Below are positions 48,622-57,085 of a stretch of DNA of 64,000 nt, piece after piece; the stretch's first letter is position 1; the number at the start of each line of letters is the position of its first letter. Under the pieces are notes generated by a model. The model was given only the letters and a program-made list of their open reading frames with translations, was not told the DNA's origin and ran no database searches. The stretch comes from Murdochiella sp. Marseille-P8839 (GTDB taxonomy: Bacteria; Bacillota; Clostridia; Tissierellales; Peptoniphilaceae), in assembly GCA_019753405.1 (NCBI GenBank), contig JAIKLF010000001.1, positions 314,789 to 378,788 on the forward strand. Direction: 5' to 3'. The position numbers and the translations under genes are program-made.

Positions 48622-48882
48622 ATGGCAGAAAAAACGGTAACGGTAGTTAATGAAACCGGCTTGCATGCACGTCCGGCAGCAGCACTGGTACAATTCGTCA
48701 AAAACATTCCCGGCGACGTCGAATTGGTTAAAAATGGAAAAGTAGCCAATGCGAAGAGCATCTTCAATGTGATGAGCCTGGGAATTTCCAAAGGTATGGA
48801 TATCACGGTCCGCGTGAATGGCGAAGATGCGGAGGCACATGTCGATCAAATAGTAGAGTTCATTTCACAACTGACCGATTGA
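48622..48882 (+). CDS. ptsH: Phosphocarrier protein HPr
   Basis: PTS phosphocarrier that passes phosphate from enzyme I to sugar-specific EIIA. The 86-residue product has the catalytic His15 in TGLHARPAA and the regulatory Ser46 in NAKSIFNVMSLG, the site used by HPr kinase in Gram-positive bacteria. AAGGAGG precedes the ATG. A terminator sits between it and ptsI, so HPr may be made in excess of EI. Confidence 0.97.
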   Translation: MAEKTVTVVNETGLHARPAAALVQFVKNIPGDVELVKNGKVANAKSIFNVMSLGISKGMDITVRVNGEDAEAHVDQIVEFISQLTD

Positions 48883-48890
48883 CGATAACA

Positions 48891-48923
48891 GGGAGCACCG
48901 ATTGATGCTCCCTCTCTTTTTTT
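48891..48923 (+). terminator. Intercistronic terminator between ptsH and ptsI
   Basis: A 7-bp stem GGGAGCA/TGCTCCC with an 8-nt loop is followed by TCTCTTTTTTT. It starts 8 bp after the ptsH stop and ends 50 bp before the ptsI start. It may be partial, giving more HPr than EI mRNA. Confidence 0.82.
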
Positions 48924-48973
48924 GCTTAATCGGGAAAAAAGACGTTTCACCTTGTATGGCGAAGGAGGCGAAG

Positions 48974-50704
48974 ATGACAAAACGAATACCGGGAATCATC
49001 GCCTCGTACGGCTTGGCGGTGGGAAAGGCAAAACGCTGGGTTCCGGAGGAAATTCCGATTCGTAACGATTGGATCACTACGTCGGAAGTGGAGGGGGAAG
49101 TATCGGCGGTAAAAAAAGCCTTTTCCACTTTTCGTCACAAACTGGTGCACGAGAATGCACCGTCCCCTTTGCTTTGCTCATTGCGAGAGGCGCACATTGC
49201 ATTACTGGATGATCCATATTTGCTCGAGTCCGTTGAGCAATGCATTCGGGAAAAGCATATGTCCGCCGATCGTGCGTTGGATTCCACGATACGAATGATG
49301 GCGGCTCAACTGGAGGCACTGGAAGACCCCTATTTGCGAGAACGGGGAAGCGATTATCGTGATATGGGAAGAAGCTTGCTTTATGAACTGAAAGGTCTTC
49401 CCGTTCCTCGACTGAGTCATCTCAGTGCGCCTTGTATTCTCCTTACCGAAGAGTTGGCGCCTTCCGACGCGCTTCTTCTGGATAGAACGAATGTGTTGGG
49501 GTTCACCAGCGATCGCGGAGGCGCGACCTCCCATACTGCGATGATTGCACAGACTATGGGCATACCGGCCTTAGCCGGATTGAGGAACCTCACCTCCACG
49601 GTGAAAGATGGGGATCTGGTTATTCTTGATGCCGAAAACGGTGAAGTGATTTTGAACCCGGATGAAGAGACGCTTGCACTTGTTCGGGCAAAAATGGATG
49701 GAGGAAAACGCCATAATCTTCGCCTGGCGATGAATCCTGAGGAGAAGGCGGTAACGCAAGACGGCCGAGTTCTCGATACCTTCGTCAACATTGGCGGCCT
49801 GGACGATTTATCGGTTGGCTTGCTTGCCGGCGCGGAAGGTGTAGGATTATTTCGCACGGAACTGCTTTATATGGAACAGGATCACTTTCCCACGGAAGAA
49901 GAGCAGTATCGTGTCTATCACCGGGCGGCGGTTCTTTTAGCGAATCGCCCTCTCGTCATTCGCACATTGGACATTGGCGGCGATAAGCGATTGCCCTATT
50001 ATGCGTTTCCTCGCGAAGCCAATCCGTTTCTCGGTTGGCGTGCGCTTCGCTTTTGCTTTGATCAGGAAAATATTTTTCGTACGCAACTTCGCGCGATTTT
50101 GCGCGCCTCTTCCGCAGGAAACGTACAGCTCATGCTTCCAATGGTGATCAGCCCTTCTGAGGTTCTTCGTGTGCGGCAGATGCTTGAAGAAGAAAAGCAC
50201 CACCTTAAAGAGTGTGAGCAGCCTTTTGATTCCAATCTGCCTGTGGGGATTACCGTGGAGACGCCGGCAGCCATTTTCCTGGCTCGAGATTTAGCCGAAT
50301 GTTGTGATTTTTTCAGCATCGGAACCAACGATCTTACGCAATATGTTCTGGCTACCGATCGGGGGAACAACAATGTGGCCAAGCTGCATTCTCCCTTTCA
50401 TCCGGCGGTTGTGCGTGCCATTAAACAGGCCGTGGATGCGGCCCATGAGGCAGGCATTTCCTGCGGATTGTGCGGGAGTTTTGCAGGGAATTTGCGCGCT
50501 ACACCCTTGTTGTTGGGGTTGGGACTGGATTCGCTTTCCGCTCCTGCTTCCATCCTTCCGCGGTTGAAAGAACGCGTAAGAGGAATTACACTAAAAGAAG
50601 CAAAAAAACTGTCGGATGACGTGTGTACGATGCATACTACGGAAGAGATCGTGCAAGCGGTTTCGGCTTTCAAACCGGAGAAGACGGAAGGAGGGAGAGA
50701 ATGA
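48974..50704 (+). CDS. ptsI: Phosphoenolpyruvate--protein phosphotransferase (enzyme I)
   Basis: First PTS enzyme; takes phosphate from PEP and gives it to HPr. I use ATG 48974, with GAAGGAGGCG before it. The longer frame to 48902 starts inside the terminator loop region and is rejected. The 576-residue product has the phosphohistidine His187 in GGATSHTAMIA, the PEP-binding RTLDIGGDK segment, and SIGTNDLTQYVLATDR. It ends at ATGA, overlapping the YitT gene. Confidence 0.95.
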   Translation: MTKRIPGIIASYGLAVGKAKRWVPEEIPIRNDWITTSEVEGEVSAVKKAFSTFRHKLVHENAPSPLLCSLREAHIALLDDPYLLESVEQCIREKHMSADRALDSTIRMMAAQLEALEDPYLRERGSDYRDMGRSLLYELKGLPVPRLSHLSAPCILLTEELAPSDALLLDRTNVLGFTSDRGGATSHTAMIAQTMGIPALAGLRNLTSTVKDGDLVILDAENGEVILNPDEETLALVRAKMDGGKRHNLRLAMNPEEKAVTQDGRVLDTFVNIGGLDDLSVGLLAGAEGVGLFRTELLYMEQDHFPTEEEQYRVYHRAAVLLANRPLVIRTLDIGGDKRLPYYAFPREANPFLGWRALRFCFDQENIFRTQLRAILRASSAGNVQLMLPMVISPSEVLRVRQMLEEEKHHLKECEQPFDSNLPVGITVETPAAIFLARDLAECCDFFSIGTNDLTQYVLATDRGNNNVAKLHSPFHPAVVRAIKQAVDAAHEAGISCGLCGSFAGNLRATPLLLGLGLDSLSAPASILPRLKERVRGITLKEAKKLSDDVCTMHTTEEIVQAVSAFKPEKTEGGRE

Positions 50705-51678
50705 AAGAAAACGGGAAGAAGATGCTCTGGATTTTCGTGGGCTGTTTCATCCTCGCCTTAGCGATGAATTTCTTTTTCATCCCCAACCATATCGCGGCAG
50801 GTGGTATCAGCGGTCTGGCGATCGTTATTAACTACGTCTTCCCTTTTTTGAGCATCGGTACACTGATTTTGGTCGGGAACGTGCTGCTTTTCGTCATGGC
50901 CTTTCTCATTCTGGGCAAGCAATTCGGCCTGATGACTTTAGTCGGTTCCATCTCCTATTCCGTGTGGATTATTTTTTTTGAGCATGTTGCCCCTGTCACT
51001 GAGCCCATTGTTGCGGACCAGCTGTTGGTGATTTTAATTGGATCTGCCATCAGCGGCATCGGTTTAAGTTTTGTCTTTACGCAGAATGCTTCCACCGGAG
51101 GCACGGACATTCTGGGCGCCATTTTGAACAACATCACGCATATCGGCATGGCCAAGAGCTTGTTGCTTGTGGATGCCATTGTCGTGATGTTGGGCGGGAT
51201 GTTCATTTCTCTGGAGAATGCTCTTTACGCCATTGTGGCCATTTACTTGCAGGCGATGATGCTTGAAAAGATGATTGCGGGCTTCGGTCGACGCATGGTG
51301 ATGAATATTACGACATCCAAAGTGGACGAAGTGAACGACTACATTATTCAGAAGATGCATCGCGGAACGACAATCTACACCACACAGGGCGGATTTTCCC
51401 ATCGTCCACATTATGCGATTCTCTCGGTGGTTCACAATAACGAGTACATTCGGATTAAGGACTATGTGGAGAAAATTGATCCCAGCGCCTTTGTTTTTGT
51501 CTATTCGGCCAATGAGGTATTGGGAGAAGGCTTTACTTATGCACCGGGGCAGCGTCTGCCCAACCGTTTTATGGATCCGGAGGAAGAAAATACGGAGCAG
51601 ATGAATACCCTGTCAATTGAAGATCATAGTGAAATGAATGAGGAAAACTATGCAGCTGGGCAAAACACAAACGCTTAA
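50701..51678 (+). CDS. YitT-family membrane protein
   Basis: The 325-residue product has about five or six hydrophobic segments in the first 190 residues (WIFVGCFILALAMNFFFIPNHIAAGGISG is the family start) and a soluble C-terminal DUF2179 domain (about 215-300; TTIYTTQGGFSHRPHYAILSVV). The transported substrate is unknown; the family has been loosely linked to amino acid or ion transport. The start is ATG 50701, overlapping the ptsI stop by 4 bp; the longer frame to 50623 lies inside ptsI. Confidence 0.85.
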   Translation: MKENGKKMLWIFVGCFILALAMNFFFIPNHIAAGGISGLAIVINYVFPFLSIGTLILVGNVLLFVMAFLILGKQFGLMTLVGSISYSVWIIFFEHVAPVTEPIVADQLLVILIGSAISGIGLSFVFTQNASTGGTDILGAILNNITHIGMAKSLLLVDAIVVMLGGMFISLENALYAIVAIYLQAMMLEKMIAGFGRRMVMNITTSKVDEVNDYIIQKMHRGTTIYTTQGGFSHRPHYAILSVVHNNEYIRIKDYVEKIDPSAFVFVYSANEVLGEGFTYAPGQRLPNRFMDPEEENTEQMNTLSIEDHSEMNEENYAAGQNTNA

Positions 51679-52471
51679 AATTAAATCTTTAACGCCTCCG
51701 GGAGCGATACTGCAGGGCAATGTTCTTTTGCCGAAACGGTTTGTTCCCGAAGGAGCAAAGGTAAACGATGACGTGGAGGTTTTTCTCTTGCGTGATTCCG
51801 AGGATCGTCTGATCGCCACAACACGTCGTCCAAAGGTTCAAGTGGGCGAACTGGCACTTCTTACGGTAAAAGATGTATCCCGTCAGGGAGCTTTTTTAGA
51901 CTGGGGATTGGACAAGGATTTATTTTTGCCTTTCCAGGAACAGATGCATCATGTAAAGGTGGGAGAAACCGTGCTCATCTATTGTTATGTGGATAAATCG
52001 GATCGTCTCTGTTCAACGATGCGTGTTAAAAATCATTTTGCCGTTCCCGAAAAACTGCATGAAAACGACTGGGTGGACGGTGAGGTCTATGCCAACAATC
52101 CGGAAATTGGCGCCTTTATTCTTGTTGAACAGCGCTATAACGGATTAATTCCGGCCGACGGTATGCGCGGTGCGTTGCGCATTGGAGAGACTGTGCGTGC
52201 TCGCGTGGAGCAGATTAAGCCAGATGGAAAAATTGATCTCAGCTTACAATCCCGTGCCCATGAAAAGATGGATGCGGATGCGACCGTTATTTTACGGATG
52301 ATTCAGGCAAATCAGGGCTTTTTACGTGTTAACGATAAGAGCGATCCGGAAACGATACGACTGCTTTTCGGCATGAGCAAAGCACAATTCAAACGCTGTG
52401 TTGGGCGACTGTTGAAGCAGGGGCGGATCGTATTTTGTGAAGACGGCATTGCGCTTAAAGAACGCAAGTAG
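51650..52471 (+). CDS. CvfB-like S1-domain RNA-binding protein
   Basis: Cytoplasmic protein of about 273 residues with repeated S1-type OB folds: the segment VKDVSRQGAFLDWGLDKDLFLPFQEQ is a clear S1 match, and ILVEQRYNGLIPA with VRARVEQIKPDGKIDLSL is a further one. A winged-helix end follows (KAQFKRCVGRLLKQGRIV). This is the layout of CvfB (virulence factor B). Family members affect exoprotein and virulence gene expression in staphylococci; the RNA target is unknown. ATG 51650 has TGAGG before it; ATG 51638 is an alternative. It overlaps the YitT gene end. Confidence 0.82.
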   Translation: MQLGKTQTLKIKSLTPPGAILQGNVLLPKRFVPEGAKVNDDVEVFLLRDSEDRLIATTRRPKVQVGELALLTVKDVSRQGAFLDWGLDKDLFLPFQEQMHHVKVGETVLIYCYVDKSDRLCSTMRVKNHFAVPEKLHENDWVDGEVYANNPEIGAFILVEQRYNGLIPADGMRGALRIGETVRARVEQIKPDGKIDLSLQSRAHEKMDADATVILRMIQANQGFLRVNDKSDPETIRLLFGMSKAQFKRCVGRLLKQGRIVFCEDGIALKERK

Positions 52472-52536
52472 GTGAAAAGAAGGAGCAGTTTTACGGCTGT
52501 GCCCGGATGGGCATAACAAACGGGAGAGGAGAGAAC

Positions 52537-53043
52537 ATGGACGAAATGATTTTAGCCCGTGTCGGAGAAAGAGCGATTACAAAACAGGAAGTAGAAGAGC
52601 TGCGTAAACTGTTGGGCGAACAGGCGGAGCATTTTGAAGGAGAAGAAGGGGATTCCCGTCTACTCGAGGAAATTATTCATCAGGAACTTCTTTATCGCGA
52701 TGCGATGGACAAAAAAATGGATGAAGAAGAGGAGTTCCAAAAGCAACTGGATGCGCAGATTGCCATGATGAAAAAACAGCTTTTGCAACAATATGCGCTG
52801 CAAAAATTGCTTTCCGCCGTACAGGTGTTGCCACAGGAGGTGGAGGAATATTATCACGCGAATGAGGAGCATTTCACGGAAGAAGAGAAAGCCGATCCGG
52901 ATAAACAGAAGTCGCAAATCTATATGCAACTTTTGCTGCTCCGCCAACAGGCTACCTATGTTAATTACACCACTTCATTAGAGAAAACCTATCCCGTTAC
53001 GCGCTTGAACGGGACGGAAAAAAAGGAGGAAGAACATGAGTGA
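52537..53043 (+). CDS. SurA-N-like protein without a PPIase domain
   Basis: 168-residue cytoplasmic protein; no signal peptide. The first 90 or so residues resemble the N-terminal helical domain of parvulin chaperones (MILARVGERAITKQEVEELRKLL, LLEEIIHQELLYRDAMDKK). No parvulin domain follows, only EEYYHANEEHFTEEEKADPDKQ and a helical tail. It is highly acidic. ATG 52537 has GGGAGAGGAGAG before it; an earlier ATG at 52507 is upstream of that site. It overlaps pepD by 8 bp. The role may be chaperone-like, but this is inference. Confidence 0.6.
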   Translation: MDEMILARVGERAITKQEVEELRKLLGEQAEHFEGEEGDSRLLEEIIHQELLYRDAMDKKMDEEEEFQKQLDAQIAMMKKQLLQQYALQKLLSAVQVLPQEVEEYYHANEEHFTEEEKADPDKQKSQIYMQLLLLRQQATYVNYTTSLEKTYPVTRLNGTEKKEEEHE

Positions 53044-54487
53044 ACCGAACATCTTTGAAAGCCATCCCATTTTTACCTATTTTTATCGCATGAATCAAAT
53101 TCCTCGCTGTTCCGGGAGTGAACAGGCCATCAGCGATGCGCTGACGGCATGGGGAAAAGAAAAGGGCTGGAAAACGGAGCAGGATGAGGCCGGAAATGTC
53201 CGCATGACAAAACCTGCCACACCTGGGTTTGAATCGGCGCCGCGTATTATTATGCAGGGACATATGGATATGGTCTGCGTTAAAGGCAAGGGCGTAGAGC
53301 ATGATTTTACCTGCGATCCGATTGCGATGGAAGAAAAGGACGGCTGGCTTCACGGTGTAGGTACTACTCTCGGTGCGGATGACGGTATCGGCGTGGCGAT
53401 GGGGTTGGCGATGCTTGATGAAGAAATGGATGCACCGGAACTTTCTCTTGTTGTCACAACCGATGAAGAAGAGGGAATGAACGGCGTATTATCCCTTTCG
53501 CCTTCCTGGCTGGATGCGGACATGCTCATCAATATCGACTCTGAAGAGGAAGGCTATGTTACCGGCGGATGTGCGGGGGGTGCGACAGGGGAGTTTACCA
53601 TGCCGCTTTCGCGCGAGACGCTTTCCGGACAAAATGGATTGCATATTACCATTACCGGTATGAACGGCGGCCATTCAGGACAAAATATTTTGGCGGAGCC
53701 GAATAACGCTTGTAAAGTCATGGCGGAATTTTTACACACCTTGCTGCAGAACCATTCGCTTCGTATTGTGCGTTTCCACAGCGGAGAAAAGCACAATGCC
53801 ATTCCGAATGAAGCACAGGCCTGGATCAGTTTTGCAGCCGATGCTGATGCGTCGATCAAGGAAGATGTGCAAAAAATTTGGACGACGATGCAGGAGCGAT
53901 TGTTAAAACAGGAGCCGGATATCGCGATGCATACCGAGGAATATGCTGTCCATGAGGCGGCGCTTACCGCCGAATCGACCAATCAATTACTCAATTTGAT
54001 CGATATTCTGCCGCATGGTGTTTATCGCATGCGCGAAGACGGAAAAAATGTTCTGGCTTCCGACAACTTAGCCATTGTGGATACCAAAGAGAATCATGCG
54101 GATGTCATGGTTTCCGTTCGTTCCAGTTCGGAAGAAGTGCTTGCCGAGTTGAAAGATAAGATTGATCAGGCGGTGCATACATTTGGTGGAGAAGGAAACT
54201 ATGGCGATGCCTATCCCGCATGGGAACTGGCTGAACATTCTCCGCTTCGTGATCTGTTCTTAGCCGTGTACCGTGAGGAAACCGGAAAAGACGCTGAAGT
54301 TCTGGATATTCACGCGGGATTGGAATGCGGGTTATTTGCCCAATATAATCCGGAGCTGGATATGATTTCCATCGGTCCGGATATTGAGGGAGCGCATACG
54401 ACGAGCGAGCGTCTAAGTATTTCTTCGACACGAAGCACCTATGCGATGCTCAAAAAACTGATTGCCCGCATCGCCACGATGCGATGA
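53036..54487 (+). CDS. pepD: Aminoacyl-histidine dipeptidase (M20 peptidase)
   Basis: Zinc peptidase of the M20 family (PepD, beta-Ala-His or Xaa-His dipeptidase) that hydrolyses dipeptides in the cytoplasm. The 483-residue product has MQGHMDMVCVKG (metal His and Asp), LGADDGIGVAMGLAML (second metal Asp), TTDEEEGMNG (catalytic Glu), and a C-terminal metal-binding His near GPDIEGAHTTSERLS. There is a lid domain in the middle. GGAGG precedes the ATG. Confidence 0.92.
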   Translation: MSEPNIFESHPIFTYFYRMNQIPRCSGSEQAISDALTAWGKEKGWKTEQDEAGNVRMTKPATPGFESAPRIIMQGHMDMVCVKGKGVEHDFTCDPIAMEEKDGWLHGVGTTLGADDGIGVAMGLAMLDEEMDAPELSLVVTTDEEEGMNGVLSLSPSWLDADMLINIDSEEEGYVTGGCAGGATGEFTMPLSRETLSGQNGLHITITGMNGGHSGQNILAEPNNACKVMAEFLHTLLQNHSLRIVRFHSGEKHNAIPNEAQAWISFAADADASIKEDVQKIWTTMQERLLKQEPDIAMHTEEYAVHEAALTAESTNQLLNLIDILPHGVYRMREDGKNVLASDNLAIVDTKENHADVMVSVRSSSEEVLAELKDKIDQAVHTFGGEGNYGDAYPAWELAEHSPLRDLFLAVYREETGKDAEVLDIHAGLECGLFAQYNPELDMISIGPDIEGAHTTSERLSISSTRSTYAMLKKLIARIATMR

Positions 54488-54545
54488 AACGTGTATAATG
54501 AAGAAGGCAGAGCATTTCCCACATCAAGCATAAGGAGGATCCGCC

Positions 54546-54929
54546 ATGACGGACGAAAAAAACAAGGATTTAGAACCTCAAGTAGACGAATTGGACGAGG
54601 AAGAATGGGACCTGGACGAGGAAGATCACATCGTTCTTACCTTGGATGATGACACCGAATTGGAATGCGTCGTATTGGACATTTTCCCGTTCCATGATAA
54701 AGAATATATTGCTCTCTTTCCCATAACGGAAGACGAGGAAGAAGAAGGTATCCTTCTCTACGAATATGCAGAAAGTGAAGACGGTGAAGAGATTGAGTTG
54801 TCGCAGATTGACTCGGAAGAAGAGTACAATGCCGTGGCGGATGAATTTGATCGCCTTTTGGCAGAAGAAGATGACGATTGCGACTGCGATTGCGAATGTG
54901 AACATGATCATTCGCAAGAAGAGAAGTGA
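54546..54929 (+). CDS. DUF1292 family acidic protein
   Basis: 127-residue protein, very rich in Glu and Asp. The DUF1292 core DDTELECVVLDIFPFHDKEYIALFPI and EEEGILLYEYAESEDGEEIELSQIDSEEEYNAVADEFDRLL is present. It ends in DDDCDCDCECEHDHSQEEK, a Cys/His/Asp run that could bind metal. DUF1292 proteins are common in Bacillota and their function is unknown. AAGGAGG precedes the ATG. Confidence 0.85.
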   Translation: MTDEKNKDLEPQVDELDEEEWDLDEEDHIVLTLDDDTELECVVLDIFPFHDKEYIALFPITEDEEEEGILLYEYAESEDGEEIELSQIDSEEEYNAVADEFDRLLAEEDDDCDCDCECEHDHSQEEK

Positions 54930-54941
54930 GAGGGGGATGCG

Positions 54942-55364
54942 GTGATTCAGTTAGTATTGGGCCCGAGCGGAAGTGGAAAAACAACACGTATGATTGATCA
55001 GGCGAATGAGGAACATAAGTCGCACAGCGGTCATCTTGTTTTTGTCGATACCGATGATTCCCAGATGTTTCGGCTTGATCATTCGGTTCGTCTGATCAAT
55101 ATGAATCAATATCACATCCATACCATGGATCGTCTTTATGGTCTGCTTGCCGGTATGTTGGCGAGAGATTTTGACATTGAGCGTGTATTCATTGACGGCT
55201 TACATGCCGATTTGTTACAAGCGGGCGATTTTCAGAAAAACCTGGAAGCGCTAATTACCCTTTCGTCTGAGAATAATGCCGATTTCATCATCGGACTAAA
55301 TCTCAAGCCGGAGGATATTCCCAAGGTGGACGGCGTCGAAATTGTCGATATTACCGAAGCTTGA
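54942..55364 (+). CDS. Small P-loop NTPase-like protein
   Basis: 140-residue protein starting at GTG 54942, with GAGGGGG upstream. It begins with a Walker A motif (GPSGSGKTT, residues 7-15). A possible Walker B strand is RVFIDGLHAD (about 87). The fold appears to be a minimal RecA-like or AAA domain, much shorter than a PilT or DnaA ATPase, and no sensor motifs are clear. It ends before a strong terminator. It may be translated with the DUF1292 gene. Function unknown. Confidence 0.65.
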   Translation: MIQLVLGPSGSGKTTRMIDQANEEHKSHSGHLVFVDTDDSQMFRLDHSVRLINMNQYHIHTMDRLYGLLAGMLARDFDIERVFIDGLHADLLQAGDFQKNLEALITLSSENNADFIIGLNLKPEDIPKVDGVEIVDITEA

Positions 55365-55370
55365 TCAACC

Positions 55371-55402
55371 AAAGCGCATTCCTCATGGAATGCGCTTTTT
55401 CC
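55371..55402 (+). terminator. Terminator after the P-loop gene
   Basis: A perfect 12-bp stem AAAGCGCATTCC/GGAATGCGCTTT with a TCAT loop is followed by TTCC and then more T residues. Confidence 0.9.
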
Positions 55403-55421
55403 TTTTTAGAAAGGATGTTCG

Positions 55422-56357
55422 ATGCGAGAACTGACCGTGGGGAAGAATGATGCCGATCAGCGTTTAGATCGGTTTCTGATCAAAGTGTTTCCCCGGGCAA
55501 CAACCTCATTTTTACAGAAAAAGATTCGTCAGAAAAAAATTAAAGTCAATCACTTGCGTGCAGAATCCGGAACATTTTTGCGCGAAGGGGACAGCGTACA
55601 GATTTATCTTTATGAAGAGACGCTTATTCCGTTGGAAGAGCGCCGCACCTTTCTCACTTCTTCTCTTCGGCTTTCGTATGCATATGATGGGCCGCAATTC
55701 AGCGTGATCGATAAGCCGGCGGGAATGCTTTCTCATCCTGCGAATGCGCGTGATTATGGAAAAACGGTCGTCGATGCCTTTGTGCGTGATCTCGTGCAGT
55801 CCGGAGAGTTTGTGCCGCGCAGAGAAAAGAGTTTTGTGCCGGCTCTGGTCAATCGTCTGGATATGCAGACGGCCGGACTGCTCATCGGGGCAAAAAATCA
55901 TTCTGCCATGTTGCTGTTGCAGCAAGGACTTAAAGACGGAAGTATTGAAAAGCACTATTTAGCCTATGTGGAAGGAACGATTGAGCGGGAAGAGACCATT
56001 ACGCTTCCTTTGCGCACGGAAAACGGTCGAAGTGTCGTTGATCCGAACGGAAAAGCCTGCATCACGCATGTTGCTCCGCTGGTTTCGCGCCCCTCGTTTT
56101 CCCTCGTTGCCGTTCGTCTTGAAACGGGCCGAACACACCAGATTCGTGCTCATCTTGCGGCAACCGGCCATCCGCTCATCGGGGATCGCCCTTATGGAGC
56201 AAGGTATCGAACAGATGCTTTTTCGCATCATCTTCTGCTTTCGTCCCGTTTGCTGTTTCACCACGGTGAATCGCTTGCACTTCCCACACCATTCAACGTA
56301 TACTCGGGACAGACAGAACAATTCAAGGCATTGATGGCGACGATTGCGCCGAAATAA
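55422..56357 (+). CDS. RluA-family pseudouridine synthase
   Basis: Isomerises uridine to pseudouridine in rRNA or tRNA. The 311-residue product has an N-terminal S4 RNA-binding domain (about 12-60) and the RluA/RluD catalytic domain with the catalytic Asp147 in VNRLDMQTAGLLIGAK. The usual HRLDRxTSG is altered to NRLDMQTAG; the Asp is kept, but His and the following Arg are not. A C-terminal motif GRTHQIRAHLAATGHPLIGDRPYG is intact. The specific target (RluC/D/B or other) is not known. Confidence 0.85.
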   Translation: MRELTVGKNDADQRLDRFLIKVFPRATTSFLQKKIRQKKIKVNHLRAESGTFLREGDSVQIYLYEETLIPLEERRTFLTSSLRLSYAYDGPQFSVIDKPAGMLSHPANARDYGKTVVDAFVRDLVQSGEFVPRREKSFVPALVNRLDMQTAGLLIGAKNHSAMLLLQQGLKDGSIEKHYLAYVEGTIEREETITLPLRTENGRSVVDPNGKACITHVAPLVSRPSFSLVAVRLETGRTHQIRAHLAATGHPLIGDRPYGARYRTDAFSHHLLLSSRLLFHHGESLALPTPFNVYSGQTEQFKALMATIAPK

Positions 56358-56377
56358 GCCACCTACAGGAGAGAAAA

Positions 56378-57085
56378 ATGACCATTAAGATTCTTCTGGT
56401 GGAGGACGAAGCTCCCATCAGAATGTTTACAAAGATTAATTTAGAGAATGAAGGCTTTCAAATTGTGGAGGCGGAAAGCGGTGAACAGGGCGTCGAACTG
56501 GCCCGAAGTGAGCAACCGGATATTGTTATTCTTGACTTGATGCTTCCGGGAATCAGCGGCTATGAGGTTTGCAGCATATTACGTACAGAAATGCCGCATA
56601 TCGGCATTATTATGTTAACCGCGAAATCACAGGAAATCGACCGCATTCTTGGCCTGGAGAAGGGAACCGACGATTATATGGTCAAACCCTTTAATCCGCA
56701 TGAACTGGTTTTGCGTGTTCGCTCGCTTATCCGTCGTTTGAAACTGGAGGAGGAACCGACAGCGCAAAGAGATTCGTCACCAATTCTAACCGACGGCCCG
56801 TTTACGCTGGATCTTTATGCGCGTACCTTTACGAAAAACGGGTCGCTCATCGATCTGACGCCGACGGAACTGGCGATCATAAAAATGTTTATGACGCATC
56901 CCGGTAAGGCGCTTAGTCGTGAAGAAATTTTGCATCATGCTTGGGGTGAGGATTATCAAGGAGAAAGCAAGATCGTCGATGTCAATGTGCGTCGCATTCG
57001 TGCAAAGATTGAGGACAATGCGACAAAACCGGCGTATTTGGAAACGGTATGGGGGGTCGGATACCGGTGGAAAAAGAGCGAATAA
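56378..57085 (+). CDS. OmpR-family response regulator
   Basis: 235-residue two-component regulator. The receiver domain has the acidic pocket Asp10/Glu9, the phospho-acceptor Asp53 in VILDLMLPG, and Lys in MVKPFNPHEL. A winged-helix DNA-binding domain follows (about 130-233; GEDYQGESKIVDVNVRRIRAKIEDN). Its end overlaps the kinase start, so the pair is coupled. The target genes are unknown; the linked lipoprotein is a candidate. Confidence 0.92.
   Translation: MTIKILLVEDEAPIRMFTKINLENEGFQIVEAESGEQGVELARSEQPDIVILDLMLPGISGYEVCSILRTEMPHIGIIMLTAKSQEIDRILGLEKGTDDYMVKPFNPHELVLRVRSLIRRLKLEEEPTAQRDSSPILTDGPFTLDLYARTFTKNGSLIDLTPTELAIIKMFMTHPGKALSREEILHHAWGEDYQGESKIVDVNVRRIRAKIEDNATKPAYLETVWGVGYRWKKSE

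Noticed and set aside
48902-48973. Longer enzyme I open frame
   Set aside because: It begins within the ptsH-ptsI terminator; ATG 48974 has a strong ribosome site.
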